In this document: positions 54,192-64,000 of the stretch, one piece after another | How positions within the stretch are numbered: the stretch's first letter is position 1 | How the letters are laid out: the number at the start of each line of letters is the position of its first letter | Assembly (NCBI GenBank): GCA_009829735.1 | Contig: CM020618.1 | Location: 7,132,627 to 7,196,626 of the forward strand | DNA: 64,000 nt | Direction of reading: 5' to 3' | Origin: Pyropia yezoensis | Lineage: Eukaryota; Rhodophyta; Bangiophyceae; Bangiales; Bangiaceae | Translations under genes and position numbers: made by a program | Notes under the pieces: model-generated | The model's database searches: none | What the model was told of the DNA's origin: nothing | Seen by the model: the letters and a program-made list of their open reading frames with translations, nothing else

Positions 54192-54660
54192 TGTGGCAGT
54201 ATTGACCCCCAGGTAGGGGGGCAACACGTGCCATGCAAGGGGCGGCAGGCCACTAGCCTGACCCGTTCCTCCCCCTGCATTTGGGTCCATATTCCCTAAG
54301 TTTGGGATAGTTAGCTTAGTAGTAAATCCAACTTGGATTTGAGGGTTTTCTGCATTTATCGTCTTGAATTTTCGTGTGGCCCGGTGGGCAGGTGCTGGGG
54401 TGGGAGACTCTGAGTGGCGAGATTCTGAGGGGACCCTGGGGGTATAAGGGGAGGGACAGCAGGGCTTGGCCCTGCTTCCCCGTCCCGACCAAGACACTGT
54501 TGGACCACACACCATCTTCTTGTTTGTCAATGGGGGGATTGCCCCACAACAGGGATAGAGTGTGTGCGACTTGAACTTCTTCCGGTTCCCCCGACACAGG
54601 AGGCAGCCCTTGTACACCGCCCCAACTTGGGTGTCGCGTGTGCGAGAGGTTTTTGCCACA
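54192..54660 (+). repeat. 3' LTR of copy B (469 bp)
   Basis: TGTGGCAG to TTTTTGCCACA, nearly identical to 45238-45705, followed by the right target copy AGGAG (54661-54665). Confidence 0.96.
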
Positions 54661-55300
54661 AGGAGAGCGTGCATCGCATGCTGCACCGTCTGCACCAGCG
54701 AGCGTCTCAACGTCCTCAGAGCCGCCGACCACAGGCGCACCACGTCCAGAGCACACCATGCAGGACCGTTGTTGCTCGAGCATTCCTCCACCAAGCACTC
54801 AGTGGTCCGTCTTTTATCTGCGATGGAGCGTTCGAGGAAGGAGGCCCAATACACGCCGTCACCGACCAGCCCCGGCCAACGGTCCAGGTCGGCTTCTCCG
54901 CCATCCAAAGTTGACTGCACCTGCTGAGGCAGCAATGGCGGTGGACAGCAGCCCCAGCAGGGCACAGGTGTCCTCCCAAAAGGGAACGACTGCAGGTTGC
55001 GCAGGCCGGGGGATGTACTCTTCAGCAACGCGCCCACCGCCGACCCCTCCCGGCAGGCCGCCTGTGCCCATAGACGGAGGGATGGCTCGGGCAGACACGG
55101 GCAGCGCCGAGCAGTGACCCACACGGCTGGTACAGTGATTGGATGATTGCCAAACAGCCGCGTGAGGCACCAGTGCCGCATGGGACGGCCGCGAGGGAAC
55201 CCCAGAGACCAAGGCGCATTTGAAAGCCGCTCCCACAGGCGGCACTGCAAATGCATCAACCGCCTTTAGCATATCCTGGCCCCGCCGTGCCTGCACGCCC
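54661..55300 (-). pseudogene. P-loop NTPase gene, 5' part, cut off by copy B
   Basis: Minus strand. The frame ending at 54661 (DRWPGLVGDGVYWASFLERSI to QTVQHAMHAL) continues in phase across the AGGAG duplication into the frame at 45237. Upstream of about 54905 the better coding signal is one base out of phase (DMLKAVDAFAVPPVGAAFKC to LLSTAIAASAGAVNFGW), so a frameshift has accumulated there. The true start is not certain; candidates lie near 55300-55330. No motif is recognised in this N-terminal portion, which lies before the Walker A. Confidence 0.5.
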
Positions 55301-56425
55301 GCCATGGCATCACCCCGTGAGGCGCCTTGGCACCACCGGCCGCCGCGCCGACCCCGCCCGCGACCGTGGCAGATGACGAGGGGTGGGCTGCTGAAAGCGG
55401 CGCCGCCTCTGGCCCCAATGCCACCGACGGCCGCGTCGGTGGGGGCGGGGAGGGGGCAAGCGGGGGAGTGCTCGCCGTCGCCACCCCAAGCGAGTACGCG
55501 GCGCCGCCTCCGTCGGCGCGGTGACGAGGGAGGCAGCGCGGGGGCGACCACGCCAGCACGGAAGGGACAGGCAGAGTGCCATTTTAGGGGTTGCGCGCGA
55601 TTGTGGGCTTTGTGTACGCACACTTACTGGCGAATCCCAGCTAGCCCCGTTACATAATTAGCGAAGCTCTAATTGGCGAAGCTCCTTTACGACTCGGACA
55701 CCCTTAAGATCGATTCGTGGCTCACAATCGCTCTGGGAGTGTCACCAATAGGGGCGCTGATTGGTCGACGGGGGGGTGAAGCTTGAACAGCTCTGGGCCG
55801 CACGTTCTATAGCAGACTGATATGATTGGATGATGAGTGCCAGTCCCGTGTGGCCCAGAATATTCATTCTAGGAAAGAACCACATGCATTTGTATATATC
55901 TGTGATCCAGAGTACAATAAGTTCTCCGAATTCTGCGATCAGAAGTAGGGTGTGTGGAAGCCGCGTCGGAGAAGCCCTGCGGTGGCCTCGCCACCGCAGC
56001 CCAAGGTGCGCTACCAACCCCTCTTCAGGGGCTGCGTACAGACATGCACGTGGCCCTCTGCAGCCCCACAACTCAGAAGAAGAGCTGCACCGAGGCCCCC
56101 GTGCCTGTCGCCACGCAGCAGGAGGGTCGTGCCCCAGTGCCCCCACGCAGCAGACCCATCGCTAGGAGGAGGTGCTGCAGCGATACAGCCGGTGGGCTGT
56201 GCCCCCCCTCCCACAGAGGACCCCACACGTAAGCCGCTCCCCTATTTTCTTGGGGGCAATAGGCGCCCGTGCACGAACGCTCATGGCCTTTGGGCACGGC
56301 TAGCATACGTATGCGTCCTGTGCTCGTACACACTTGCTCTCGTGTAGCACCGGCACTCTGCTCCCAGCGCCGTGCTTTCCCCTGCCCTCAGGTTTGATGA
56401 TACAGCCGTTCGCGGCCGGGGGCGC
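55301..56425. other. no recognised gene
   Basis: 55300-55560 is GC-rich with overlapping frames. 55600-55960 is more AT-rich, with a short direct repeat (GCGAAGCTC at about 55661 and 55677). A pyrimidine tract followed by CAG at 56389-56391 could be a 3' splice site for the next gene. Confidence 0.4.
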
Positions 56426-57898
56426 ATGCCCTTGGTCTCATCCGAGTCCATATCACCGACCGACTCAGTGGATGAAGGGGTGAAGATGGAAGAGGAGCGA
56501 AAAGCCGTGGCCCCTCCCCCCGCACCCGTGGCGGCGTCGGCGGCGGCGACACTTGCGGCCTCTTCCTACCTAGCCACCCCCCCCGAGTGGGGTGTCCCGC
56601 ACTCGCCGGGCTGGCTGCGCGCATTGGCCGCCGCCGCCACGGCTGCCGCCGACGCTGGTGATACGGCGACGCCGTCGGCGCGGGCACCAGCGTCGGCGGT
56701 CGCTCCCCTTCCCGCCGCCGCCGCCGCCGCCGCTGCCGCCGCCGCCCCCGCGGGGGCGCCTCCCTTTCCGCTGTGGGCCACGCCCACCGCCGTCACCCCC
56801 GCCGCCACCACCGCCGCTGTATCCGCCCCCCCGCCGCCGCCGGCTGCGGGCGCCAACACGGCCGACGCTGACGGCCGGTGGGCGGCGCTGCCGGCGGTGC
56901 CGCCGCCGCGGCGGCGACGCAGTCGCCCCGCCGACACGGCCCCGGCGGGAGGGGGCGGCGGCGGGGAGAGCTGCGGCGGGGGCGCCAAGCGGCGACGGCA
57001 GACGCCGCCCCCTCCCCCTGCGGCGGCGTCGAGGGTGCCCTCCTCCATGGTGGCGGCGGTGCCCGCGGCGGGGATGCTCACCCCTCCGACGTCGCTGCCG
57101 CCGGCTGCCTCTCCGGCAACGCCGCCGCTGCCGTGGGACACCCCCCGCCTGTCTGTAACCCCTTCGCTGTGGGGGTCTCTGGGCGTGGCCGACACAGACG
57201 CGGTGGCCGACGCGGTGGGGGTGCCGTCCCCATTGCCGTTGCAGGGGACGACGGCGGCACCGCCGCCGCCGCCCGCGCGGCCGGCAGTGTCCCAGGTGGC
57301 GGCTGCTGCTGCAGCGCCGGTTGTGCTGGCGGCGGCGCCGCCGCCACCCGCGTCGAAGGCAGCAACGTTGCCGGCGGCGGCAGAGGTTCCGCATCTGCTG
57401 GACACAACGGCAGACGGGGGAATGGGGCGCCTCCCCCTGGACGAGGAGCTGGGAGCGGGCGGACCCCCTCCGCCCGCTCCCCATGCCGCCGACGGCGCGC
57501 CCGCGGCAGACGCTCCCCCCCCCCTCGCCACCGCTGCCGTTGCCGCTTCCCGCGCGGTGCCACGCGCCGCCCTCAACGCGATCATTGAGAAGAGCCCCGG
57601 CACGGCGCTGTCCGACGCTGAGCGCAACACCGTCGACCGCTTTGCGGCCGGCGACGGCACCATCTTTGGCCCCACTGGCGGCCGCGCCATTGACATGACG
57701 CTCAACCGGTTTGTCGAGGGTGGGCGGGCGGGGCGGTGCGTGCTGCGGCTGTGTGCCGACATGACGTGGACGACCATCCGCAAGTTTACGAAGAAAAAGG
57801 GGCCTGCCGCGGCAGGTGCGGCCGAGGCGGCGGCCGAAGCGGCGGCGGCTGCAGACGCTGCCGCGGCGTCGCATCACCACCCACAGAGAGAGGTGTGA
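56426..57898 (+). CDS. Ala/Pro-rich protein with a conserved-looking C-terminal domain (NELF-A-like?)
   Basis: First ATG in frame at 56426 (MPLVSSESISPTDSVDEG), 490 residues; an upstream exon is possible since CCCTCAG precedes the frame. Residues about 30-370 are disordered, with Ala and Pro runs and basic clusters (PPPRRRRSRP, GGGAKRRRQT) that look like nuclear signals. The last 110 residues are of normal complexity: LSDAERNTVDRFAAGDGTIF, then RAIDMTLNRFVEGG, VLRLCADMTWTTIRKFTKKK, and an Ala tail. The order helix, strand with alternating charges, strand ending in W-x-x-[IF]-[RK]-K-[FY] recalls the C-terminal end of the negative elongation factor NELF-A. That resemblance is by eye and unproven; a nuclear role is plausible. 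Confidence 0.55.
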   Translation: MPLVSSESISPTDSVDEGVKMEEERKAVAPPPAPVAASAAATLAASSYLATPPEWGVPHSPGWLRALAAAATAAADAGDTATPSARAPASAVAPLPAAAAAAAAAAAPAGAPPFPLWATPTAVTPAATTAAVSAPPPPPAAGANTADADGRWAALPAVPPPRRRRSRPADTAPAGGGGGGESCGGGAKRRRQTPPPPPAAASRVPSSMVAAVPAAGMLTPPTSLPPAASPATPPLPWDTPRLSVTPSLWGSLGVADTDAVADAVGVPSPLPLQGTTAAPPPPPARPAVSQVAAAAAAPVVLAAAPPPPASKAATLPAAAEVPHLLDTTADGGMGRLPLDEELGAGGPPPPAPHAADGAPAADAPPPLATAAVAASRAVPRAALNAIIEKSPGTALSDAERNTVDRFAAGDGTIFGPTGGRAIDMTLNRFVEGGRAGRCVLRLCADMTWTTIRKFTKKKGPAAAGAAEAAAEAAAAADAAAASHHHPQREV

Positions 57899-59629
57899 TG
57901 GGAAGGCGGGGGGGGTGGGGGGTGATGCGGAGATGGTTGGGGGGGTGGGGGGGGGGGGGGGTGTGCGTCGGCGTATGTAGGGGGTAGGTGGGTGGCGGCT
58001 GGGCCGGCGGTGCGCGTGCGCACGCGCGCGTGGGCGTAGGGGGTCGCGCGCGCCTGCGGGGGCCCCGTCGGTGGTCGCCCGCGTACGTGCGCACGTGGGG
58101 GGGCGGCGGCTATACTATCGTGTGTACCGTTGAGAGGGGGGAAGGAGCCCTGGGGTGCGTGTGTTTGCGTGTGTCACGACCGCACGCGCACATGGCCGGT
58201 CGCCCTGTGGGTGGTAGGGGGCGGAGGGGGGCTCCGCGCAGTGGGGGGACAGCGGCGGGGCCGGCTGGGAGCAATGTGTACATACCACCGCCACCGACTG
58301 CCATCCCCTCCCGTCTTTGACACCACCCCTGGTGGGTTGTTCCTTCTCCCTGTGGGCGCGTTGGTCGTCGCACGGCGAGGGGAGTGAATTGGCGGCCGGT
58401 TGTGCCTCCTCCCCCCCCCCCCCCCCCAGCCGGCCGCGTCCACGCTAGAATGCTGGCGAGCCTGTTGGCGTGGCTGCGGTGGCTGCGGCGTCCACATGTC
58501 GGCCGGCCACGGCGGGTTGGCCGCGTGCGCAGGGAGGGTGGGTGCTGCGGTGCGGCACGGTATGGGGGACCACAACCCTTTCCCATCCCCTTTCTGGTCG
58601 CGCGCAGCGCGGGTGTCGTACGCGAGGGACTCTTTAGGCACGCCCTGTACTGTACAGATGAGGCTGTACGCGTGCTGTATGTGCACACACGTGTACCTAG
58701 GACTACGCCGCGGGTGAGAACGCAGACGGGGAACGGCGACACCCGCGCGGGTGCCGCCGCGCGCTCCTCCCACTCTTTTACTCTATGCACAGGCGCGGCG
58801 TTGCGCGCTCGCGCCGGGGGCAAGCGCCGGCGGCAAGCGCCGGCGGCCACCCGACCCCCCCTTCAGCCCGTGAGCGTCCATGTCTTGCGCGGGCACCCCC
58901 TCCCCTTCTCTCCCCCATCCACGCCTTTTCGTCTCCCACCTTGGCTCTCGCACCCAGCCCCTGGGTACCTACGTATGTAACATTCCCCCCTCACCCCGAC
59001 CACCCCCCCACCTCTTGACTCCGCCCGCCCACCCCCCCGCCGCCACCCCCTCCCCCCCCCCCCCCCTCCAACCCGCGTCAGTACCCATCGCCGCTGCTCA
59101 TCGAGTCCCCCCGGTAGCGCGCGGCGTCCCCCCCCCCCGCCGACGACGTGGACGCCGCCCACGCGGCGGCCCGCGCGGCGGCCTCGTCTGGGTCCCCCGC
59201 GTCCGTGGTGGGCGCGTCCACCACCAGCCCCGTCGGGGCGGCCGCCCCCCACACCGCGGGCGCCGGGAAGTCCCCGCCCCCCCCTTCACCACTCCCACCC
59301 CCCCCCTCCTCCATGACCGTGACTTCGCCGCGCGCCCTCCCCGTCCTGCGGGCCCCACCCCCCAGGGCACTCCGCCGCCCCTTCCCCCGCCAGCTGCCTC
59401 AGCTGGCGGCACCCCCCCCCCCCCGCCGTCCTTCCCCCGCGGTTCGTCCCCCCCCCCCCCCCCCCCCGAAGCCCTCGCGGCCGACCCGGGCGACCGCCTG
59501 TCGACGCGGAAACTGCTCAGGAGGCTCGATGATCAGCGCGCACGGCTGACCACACCAGTCGTCCGGGCGGGGTGGCTGGAGCGGCCGCCCAGGATCGCCC
59601 CGCCGCCGCCGCCGCCATTGCACCGGTGT
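57899..59629. other. homopolymer-rich intergenic region
   Basis: G-runs (57940-57962), alternating GC/GT near 58010-58060, and C-runs of 10-17 at 58418-58428, 59057-59067 and 59450-59467. Frames on both strands come from composition. A minus frame ending at 59078 (DAARYRGDSMSSGDGY) has a natural-looking end but no upstream support. Confidence 0.45.
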
Positions 59630-59935
59630 TGGGGGCGAGCCACACAGCCTCCTTGCTGGCCTCGCTCAGCGCCATGTACTCCGCTTCCATCGTCGACAGC
59701 GCCACCGTCTGCTGCAGCTTGGATGCCCAGCTCACTGCCGCCCCGCCGAGGATGAACATGTGGCCAGTCGTTGAACGCCGCGTTGCGTGGTCGCCCGCCC
59801 AGTCAGCATCACAGTAGCCTTGGAGAGTCGTCGATGAGCTCTTGGGGAAGACCACAGGCCCTTGTCAGCTGACCCCTTGACGTATCGAAGGACGCGCCCC
59901 GAGGCTGGCCCCGGCCGATGAACTTTCACGCCCAC
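59630..59935 (-). pseudogene. Ty1/copia RNase H fragment
   Basis: Minus strand. VLRYVKGSADKGLW (59935-59857), a one-base phase change, then GYCDADWAGDHATRRSTTGHMF, AVSWASKLQQTVALSTMEAEYMALSEASKEAVWL to about 59650. These are the diagnostic copia RNase H blocks (DADWAGD and the Glu in MEAEYMAL). Similarity stops abruptly on both sides, so it is a dead remnant of about 300 bp without LTRs. Confidence 0.92.
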
Positions 59936-60355
59936 ACGTGGTGAAAAGCTTAAATGGATGAATACGGTTTATGACGGTTGCGCAAAGTGCAACCCCTCCT
60001 CCCCCCCCAGACCCCCCACACCTCCCCAAAGTACCGGGTGGTAAACCAACCCAGCAAAACCAAAAAGTCCCCCCTCTGACTCGTGCACCAGGCAGGTGGC
60101 GGGCTACACTGTACAGCACGAAAAAAAGGAGGTAGTGTGCATACATAGAATGGTGAGTCCGAAATGCGTGTCCTCATCATGCACTTTTATCGTTTGCCGT
60201 GACCAAGAGCGGCAGGACACACCGGACTGAGGTCCCCAAGCATGACCAAGGCAAAACGGGGCTGTCTATCCTGACTGCAGCCGTGTTGACAGAGAGGGAG
60301 AGAAAACGGCACACGCTAAATCCCCGCCCCTCCTCCCCTTCCGCCCGCCCGCCCT
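59936..60355. other. no gene recognised
   Basis: Mixed composition, with a C-run at 60000-60008. It probably includes the 3' end of the pirin transcript. No repeat or coding signal seen. Confidence 0.4.
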
Positions 60356-61354
60356 TCAAGCACGGGCCATCTCCACTGCAAGCAGGTGCGCCTTCTCCTC
60401 GCCGTCTGCCTCCGAGATGACAAAGGTGCCTGGCACCTTGAACGTAGCCGCGTCGTGAGCGGACAGGCGCACGGTGGTGGACTCCCCGGCGACCGTCGCG
60501 GCACCCTCCACTTGCACCAGGTACACCTGTCGTTGCGGGTGCACTGTCAACTCGATCGATGTCCCCGGCGACAGCTCTGTCGCGTAAATATTGGCGTCCT
60601 GGTGCAGGCGCGCGGCGGTCGCCGAGCCATCACACCTGGGCGCGATGCCCACCCCACGGGCACACTCTGCCACGTCCGCGTCAGCGGCCAGGTGTACCCA
60701 CCGGTCCGCCCGCTCGGAAGCTGCCACCCGTCGGCTCCCATATGCGGGTGTCAGCCCACGGACGCGCGGCGTAATCCACAGCTGCAAGAACCGTAGTGGC
60801 TCATCGGCGGCACCGTTGGCCTCGCTGTGCATAATCCCGCGCCCGGCCGACATGTACTGGATGGCACCCCGCGGCAGGGTTTCCTCATTCCCCGTACTGT
60901 CCGCGTGGCGCAGGCCGCCAGAGACAACGTACGTCAGAATTTCCATATCCCGGTGGGGATGCTTGCCAAAGCCGCGCCCCCCTTGTACCGTGTCGTCATT
61001 CAGGACGCGGAGGACGCCGAAAGAGCTCTTGGATGGTTCGTAGTACTCAGCAAAGGAGAAGTGGAAGATGGAGCGCAGCCAGTTGGGCGCCGTCCAGTGG
61101 GTCGGCGGCGGGCGCGGGTTGGCCGCGTTCCCAAACATGGATGGGTCCGGCGTCGAGACATACAGCGACGCGGCGGGGATGTGGACAATGGGCGAGGTGG
61201 ATGCCATCGCCGCAGAGAGACCGCCCATGGCCAGCCGACGACCGTCAATGGGGACTGGGGCGGGACGACGACAAGTGACGAGCGAGGGGAGACGCACCGC
61301 CGAGCAACCCAGAGGCCGCAGCAAAGACGCGGTCGCGACAAACAGGGCACGCAT
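60356..61354 (-). CDS. pirin-family protein (bicupin)
   Basis: Start ATG 61352-61354 (MRALFVATASLLRPLGC), 332 residues, about 40 more than typical pirins; the extra N-terminus has the make-up of an organelle-targeting peptide, and a second ATG (MGGLSAAMASTSP) would give the plain length. Cupin metal ligands are in GKHPHRDMEILTYVVSGGLRHADS (two His plus the third His) and GIMHSEAN (His, Glu). The blocks SIFHFSFAEYY and LRFLQLWI are also pirin-typical. The C-terminal cupin includes QVYLVQVEGAATV and ends AHLLAVEMA. Pirins bind Fe and act either as quercetinase-like dioxygenases or as nuclear cofactors; which applies cannot be read from sequence. No intron. Confidence 0.93.
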   Translation of the reverse strand: MRALFVATASLLRPLGCSAVRLPSLVTCRRPAPVPIDGRRLAMGGLSAAMASTSPIVHIPAASLYVSTPDPSMFGNAANPRPPPTHWTAPNWLRSIFHFSFAEYYEPSKSSFGVLRVLNDDTVQGGRGFGKHPHRDMEILTYVVSGGLRHADSTGNEETLPRGAIQYMSAGRGIMHSEANGAADEPLRFLQLWITPRVRGLTPAYGSRRVAASERADRWVHLAADADVAECARGVGIAPRCDGSATAARLHQDANIYATELSPGTSIELTVHPQRQVYLVQVEGAATVAGESTTVRLSAHDAATFKVPGTFVISEADGEEKAHLLAVEMARA

Positions 61355-62783
61355 GGAGCGCGAGTCGCCACAGTCAGGGATGTCCTCGCCTCCACGGATG
61401 CAGGCCACAACGGGGCGCAGAGCTACACGCACCACCTGGGGACGCGTGCTGGACAGAACGCCAGGGTAGACAGCCGACGAAGGGGGTGTGGTGGGCAGGC
61501 TGCCAGTCGTCTACAGCAGAAACGGAGCCCACCAGATGTCGAGCCGCGACGAAGACGACCGTGTCACTCACCCCGGGGATGCCTCCATCCCCTCGCGCAC
61601 TGGGGTCATGGCGGTGTACAGGGCAGAAAAAAGCGTACGCTTTGGAGGTCCCTGACCCAATTCCCCATGAGTCTTTGACAGAACACTGGTTTGCACATCG
61701 AGGCCACCTGACTCAAGAGAAAATACATGAATTTACTGTTTGCACTCCTTCCCGTTGGTACTTCCACCCTCGTCATTCACACCAGGGCTCTTCAAGCGTA
61801 GCAATTTGAGCTTGACGAACGGTATTGGCCCCGGCCAAATTCTGAAAGTGAGTGTGAGCAATGGCTGACAGTGGCAGTTTTCTCAAAAGAGCGTTTGAGT
61901 ATCCGTGCCAGTTCTCAAGAGTGCGCAGCAAGCGTATACGCTCGGCCACCTGAGACCAAGCGTACTAGATAAAGAGCAAGTGGCAAGCGTACGTTGTGAG
62001 CGTACGCATGCAGAGTCAAGGGCATACCGAGGCCTCGGTGGTTACGAAGCGGACGACGGTATTAACAGCGGCGACCGCAGCCGCTGGGGTTGCGACCGCC
62101 CTAGCGGCGCCAGCGGCCGCAGCGGCGGGCGCCGGAGCAAAGGCGACGAATGCACTGTGACGTAACTGTACCAGTACCAGAGATCCGTAAAGGTCATAAT
62201 GCTACAAAGGTTGCTGGCAGGGTCGATCAGATAGACACTGCTTAGTTGCCTCAGCAAAAGCCGACCGCTTGGTAACGGCCGCAGAAGACCATGCAGCGGA
62301 AGACATACCATCCCTTCTTTGCTGCGCCCAGTCATAGATAATCTGACGAAGAGAACGGCAGCTCACAGACAGTCAAATCGCTCCTTGCTCGCTACGGATC
62401 TTGTCATTTGACGTGCACATGAAGAAAGGAGACCACTAGATGTGTGCTAGCAGGAGAGAATAAATGTATTGTAACACTTAACTACACGACGCTTAGGAAG
62501 CTGGGCAAGTGCATACCCGATTAGCTTGGCCCCGAACCGACTGGCCTAGTGAATGTTTGCGTGCTTCTGGAGCAATCGCGTAAATACGCGCGTACTACTT
62601 TGACCGAAATATCGCAGTATCCCAAACTTTGTCTCATGGCGACAATAACAACAACAGACCCACAACAGGCCAATGGCATGCCTTAGATGGCGCACCACTG
62701 GCCAATGAGTGCTCGGAGTTAGTGTGGAACTAGTGCGATCTGGGACTTTCTCGAGATTTCTGCTCACATCGAAGAGGGAACAG
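61355..62783. other. AT-richer intergenic region with GCGTACGC palindromes
   Basis: No coding frame of note. Between 61630 and 62011 the motif AAGCGTAYGC recurs: AAAGCGTACGCTTT (61630-61643), AGCGTATACGCT (61931-61942), AAGCGTAC near 61958, AAGCGTACG near 61985 and GAGCGTACGC near 61998. The remainder to 62783 is AT-rich and featureless. Confidence 0.5.
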
Positions 62784-63146
62784 TGTAGCAATATGGTTGG
62801 CCGTATTGTAACCTTAATATTAGGGGGGCTACGTCTAACCCTTAACTTCCAATTTGATAGTTCGTACTGGTCACGGTATCTATAAGTTACGTATGACCAG
62901 AGGGACTTGCATCTTGGGGTGGAGGGTAGTTAGTAGTGTCTCCGAGGGTTTATAACGTGGGGGCCGGCGGCGAATCCACCGCCGGCCAAGGTAGAACAAC
63001 AAACCCCTCCCATTTGGGCTCCCATCTTGGTCCCGTGGCTTGCGCTCCAAGGACAGCAACCTTGGCCACCCGGTGACGTTGGTGCCGATCCCCCTTGGTG
63101 AGTGTTCCCTGAGAGTGGACGTGCGACGGATCCCTATTGTGCTACA
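62784..63146 (+). repeat. 5' LTR of element D (363 bp)
   Basis: Bounds inferred from the perfect 7-bp inverted termini TGTAGCA (62784-62790) and TGCTACA (63140-63146), with a primer-binding site directly after. TATA-like motifs occur at 62879-62886 (TCTATAAG) and 62949-62956. Only one LTR is in the window, so the left bound is provisional. Confidence 0.7.
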
Positions 63147-63147
63147 T

Positions 63148-63166
63148 TGGTGGAACAGCAGGGGAC
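63148..63166 (+). promoter_or_regulatory. primer-binding site of element D
   Basis: TGGTGGAACAGCAGGGGAC, one base different from the site at 45708-45726, located two bases inside the LTR end. Confidence 0.72.
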
Positions 63167-63371
63167 GGGTTTCCGTCACCCTTGTGGTGACGCCGTCTTC
63201 GGCCCTGGCACACGGATAGGGATCCGGTCCTTTTCTTGTACTCGTGGTGTTGCGACCTGATCGATTGTGTTGAGTTTTTACCTGTGACTGTGATCAACTG
63301 TTACTCTCCCCAATCTACCCCCTCGCTCTCTTATTCGTGGTGATTGTTACGTCGGTTGACTGATTGTGACT

Positions 63372-64000
63372 ATGTCTACCCAAGAGACGGGGAACGTTCA
63401 AGATGACGGATCGGCGTCGACGCCGACCCCGGAGGTGACTACGGGAACCGAGATCGGGAACCCGATCGACAACATTGAGACGCCAATGCTCTCAGGTGCC
63501 GGATCGACGTTTGGCACGGCTCGGACGGCAGGAGGCGGGGGCCCGCCTCAACTGTCGTCGACCGACCTCACTCCGCCGCCTCCTTCACCAGGGGATTCCC
63601 TGATGGCATCATTGGCCCGCATCGAGGCCCGGTTTTCCGGACTCGACGCTCGCCAGAATCGGACGGAGGACGCGATGGCAGTGTTGATGTCAACACGCCA
63701 CACGACGGGACCCCGTCGTGTTCCTCCCACACCAGTACGGTTCGAACCGGCCGGACTACTTTCGGAGTCCACCAGGGTCAACCCCGGTGTTGCTACTCCT
63801 GGACAACCCCCGGACACAATGGGGTATGGATCCGACTCGTCGGCAGAGTTGGAACGGAGCCACACGGAGCGATACGCTCGGAGCACCCGAAGCGGACTCC
63901 GCGGACACGACCCGGCGGATACTTACGCCGGTGGAGAGTCGGTTATTGGCGGAGGGGGTACCCTCTCACAGTATCCCCACGACGAAGGAGGCCAGGCAAC
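63372..64000 (+). CDS. gag: gag-like frame of element D, cut by window end
   Basis: ATG at 63372 (MSTQETGNVQDDGS) opens a frame of 209 complete codons with no stop to the last base. The N-terminus is Gly/Pro/Thr-rich and disordered, as in the gag of copy B, followed by a short helical part (LMASLARIEARFSGLDARQNRTEDAMAVLMS) and another Ser/Arg/Gly region. Capsid core and zinc knuckle would lie beyond the window. Position right after LTR and primer-binding site supports gag. Confidence 0.7.
   Translation, partial: MSTQETGNVQDDGSASTPTPEVTTGTEIGNPIDNIETPMLSGAGSTFGTARTAGGGGPPQLSSTDLTPPPPSPGDSLMASLARIEARFSGLDARQNRTEDAMAVLMSTRHTTGPRRVPPTPVRFEPAGLLSESTRVNPGVATPGQPPDTMGYGSDSSAELERSHTERYARSTRSGLRGHDPADTYAGGESVIGGGGTLSQYPHDEGGQA

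Larger units (their letters stand above)
45238..54660 (+). mobile_element. Ty3/gypsy chromovirus, copy B, full length (9.4 kb)
   Basis: Complete from LTR to LTR with an AGGAG duplication on both sides. Order: 5' LTR, primer-binding site, gag, protease-RT-RNase H-integrase-chromodomain, an antisense gene, polypurine tract, 3' LTR. The LTRs differ by roughly eight positions in 468, so insertion is fairly recent, yet the interior is dead: in-frame stops in gag (46332) and pol (49481, 50564), loss of the first catalytic Asp of integrase, and two snap-back palindromes. It sits in opposite orientation inside the minus-strand NTPase gene. Copy A is the same family. Confidence 0.96.
62784..64000 (+). 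mobile_element. LTR retrotransposon, element D, 5' end (continues beyond window)
   Basis: A 363-bp LTR is followed directly by a primer-binding site almost identical to that of copy B, a 200-bp leader and an open gag-like frame running off the window. The LTR sequence differs from those of A/B and C, so this is a third family. No second LTR is visible. Confidence 0.75.

Noticed and set aside
58863-59755. 291-codon plus and 129-codon minus frames around 59 kb
   Set aside because: Dominated by C-runs, and the plus frame runs antisense through the copia fragment.

Overview
The window is eukaryotic nuclear DNA. It is very GC-rich, genes are long open frames with few or no introns, proteins carry long Ala/Gly/Pro/Ser runs, and full-length Ty3/gypsy and fragmentary Ty1/copia retroelements are present. 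The gene set (NADPH-thioredoxin reductase, RGG-tailed topoisomerase III, pirin, single-domain USP, Hint-domain surface protein) and base composition fit a red alga of the Porphyra/Pyropia kind; that assignment is inference, since no diagnostic marker or rRNA lies in the window.

Layout. 1-6224: 3' two-thirds of a Ty3/gypsy chromovirus (copy A), with its 3' LTR. 6291-12115: a second, unrelated Ty3/gypsy element (C) on the minus strand, complete with 847-bp LTRs and a GGGTG target-site duplication, but lacking the integrase core. 12116-14030: no recognised gene. 14030-16550: an 18-bp-period minisatellite. 16836-20166: decayed MULE-like transposase gene, then G-rich tandem repeats. 21109-21751 and 37093-37669: two inverted copies of a small terminal-inverted-repeat element. 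Between these lies the cellular gene block: USP (one intron), Hint-domain membrane protein, Ala/Gly-rich membrane protein, J-domain protein, thioredoxin reductase and topoisomerase III, the last two convergent.

37796-39289 is a candidate non-autonomous element with subterminal palindromes. 40200-40640 is a pyrimidine-rich duplicated tract; 41040-41500 is an ABC-transporter tail. 42754-45237 and 54661-55300 are the two halves of one minus-strand P-loop NTPase gene split by copy B of the first Ty3/gypsy family (45238-54660, 468/469-bp LTRs, AGGAG duplication). 56426-57898 is a low-complexity protein with a conserved-looking C-terminal domain. 59630-59935 is a copia RNase H fragment, 60356-61354 a pirin, and 62784-64000 the start of a third LTR-element family (D), with LTR, primer-binding site and open gag frame.

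Most notable: both copies of the A/B family carry, between pol and the 3' LTR, a long antisense reading frame (about 640 residues, SR-rich C-terminus) whose protein sequence is conserved between copies although each copy is broken differently. Copy B also carries two perfect snap-back palindromes (16-bp and 26-bp arms) that break integrase and the antisense gene, suggesting self-templated errors in reverse transcription. No rRNA, tRNA or CRISPR feature could be supported.
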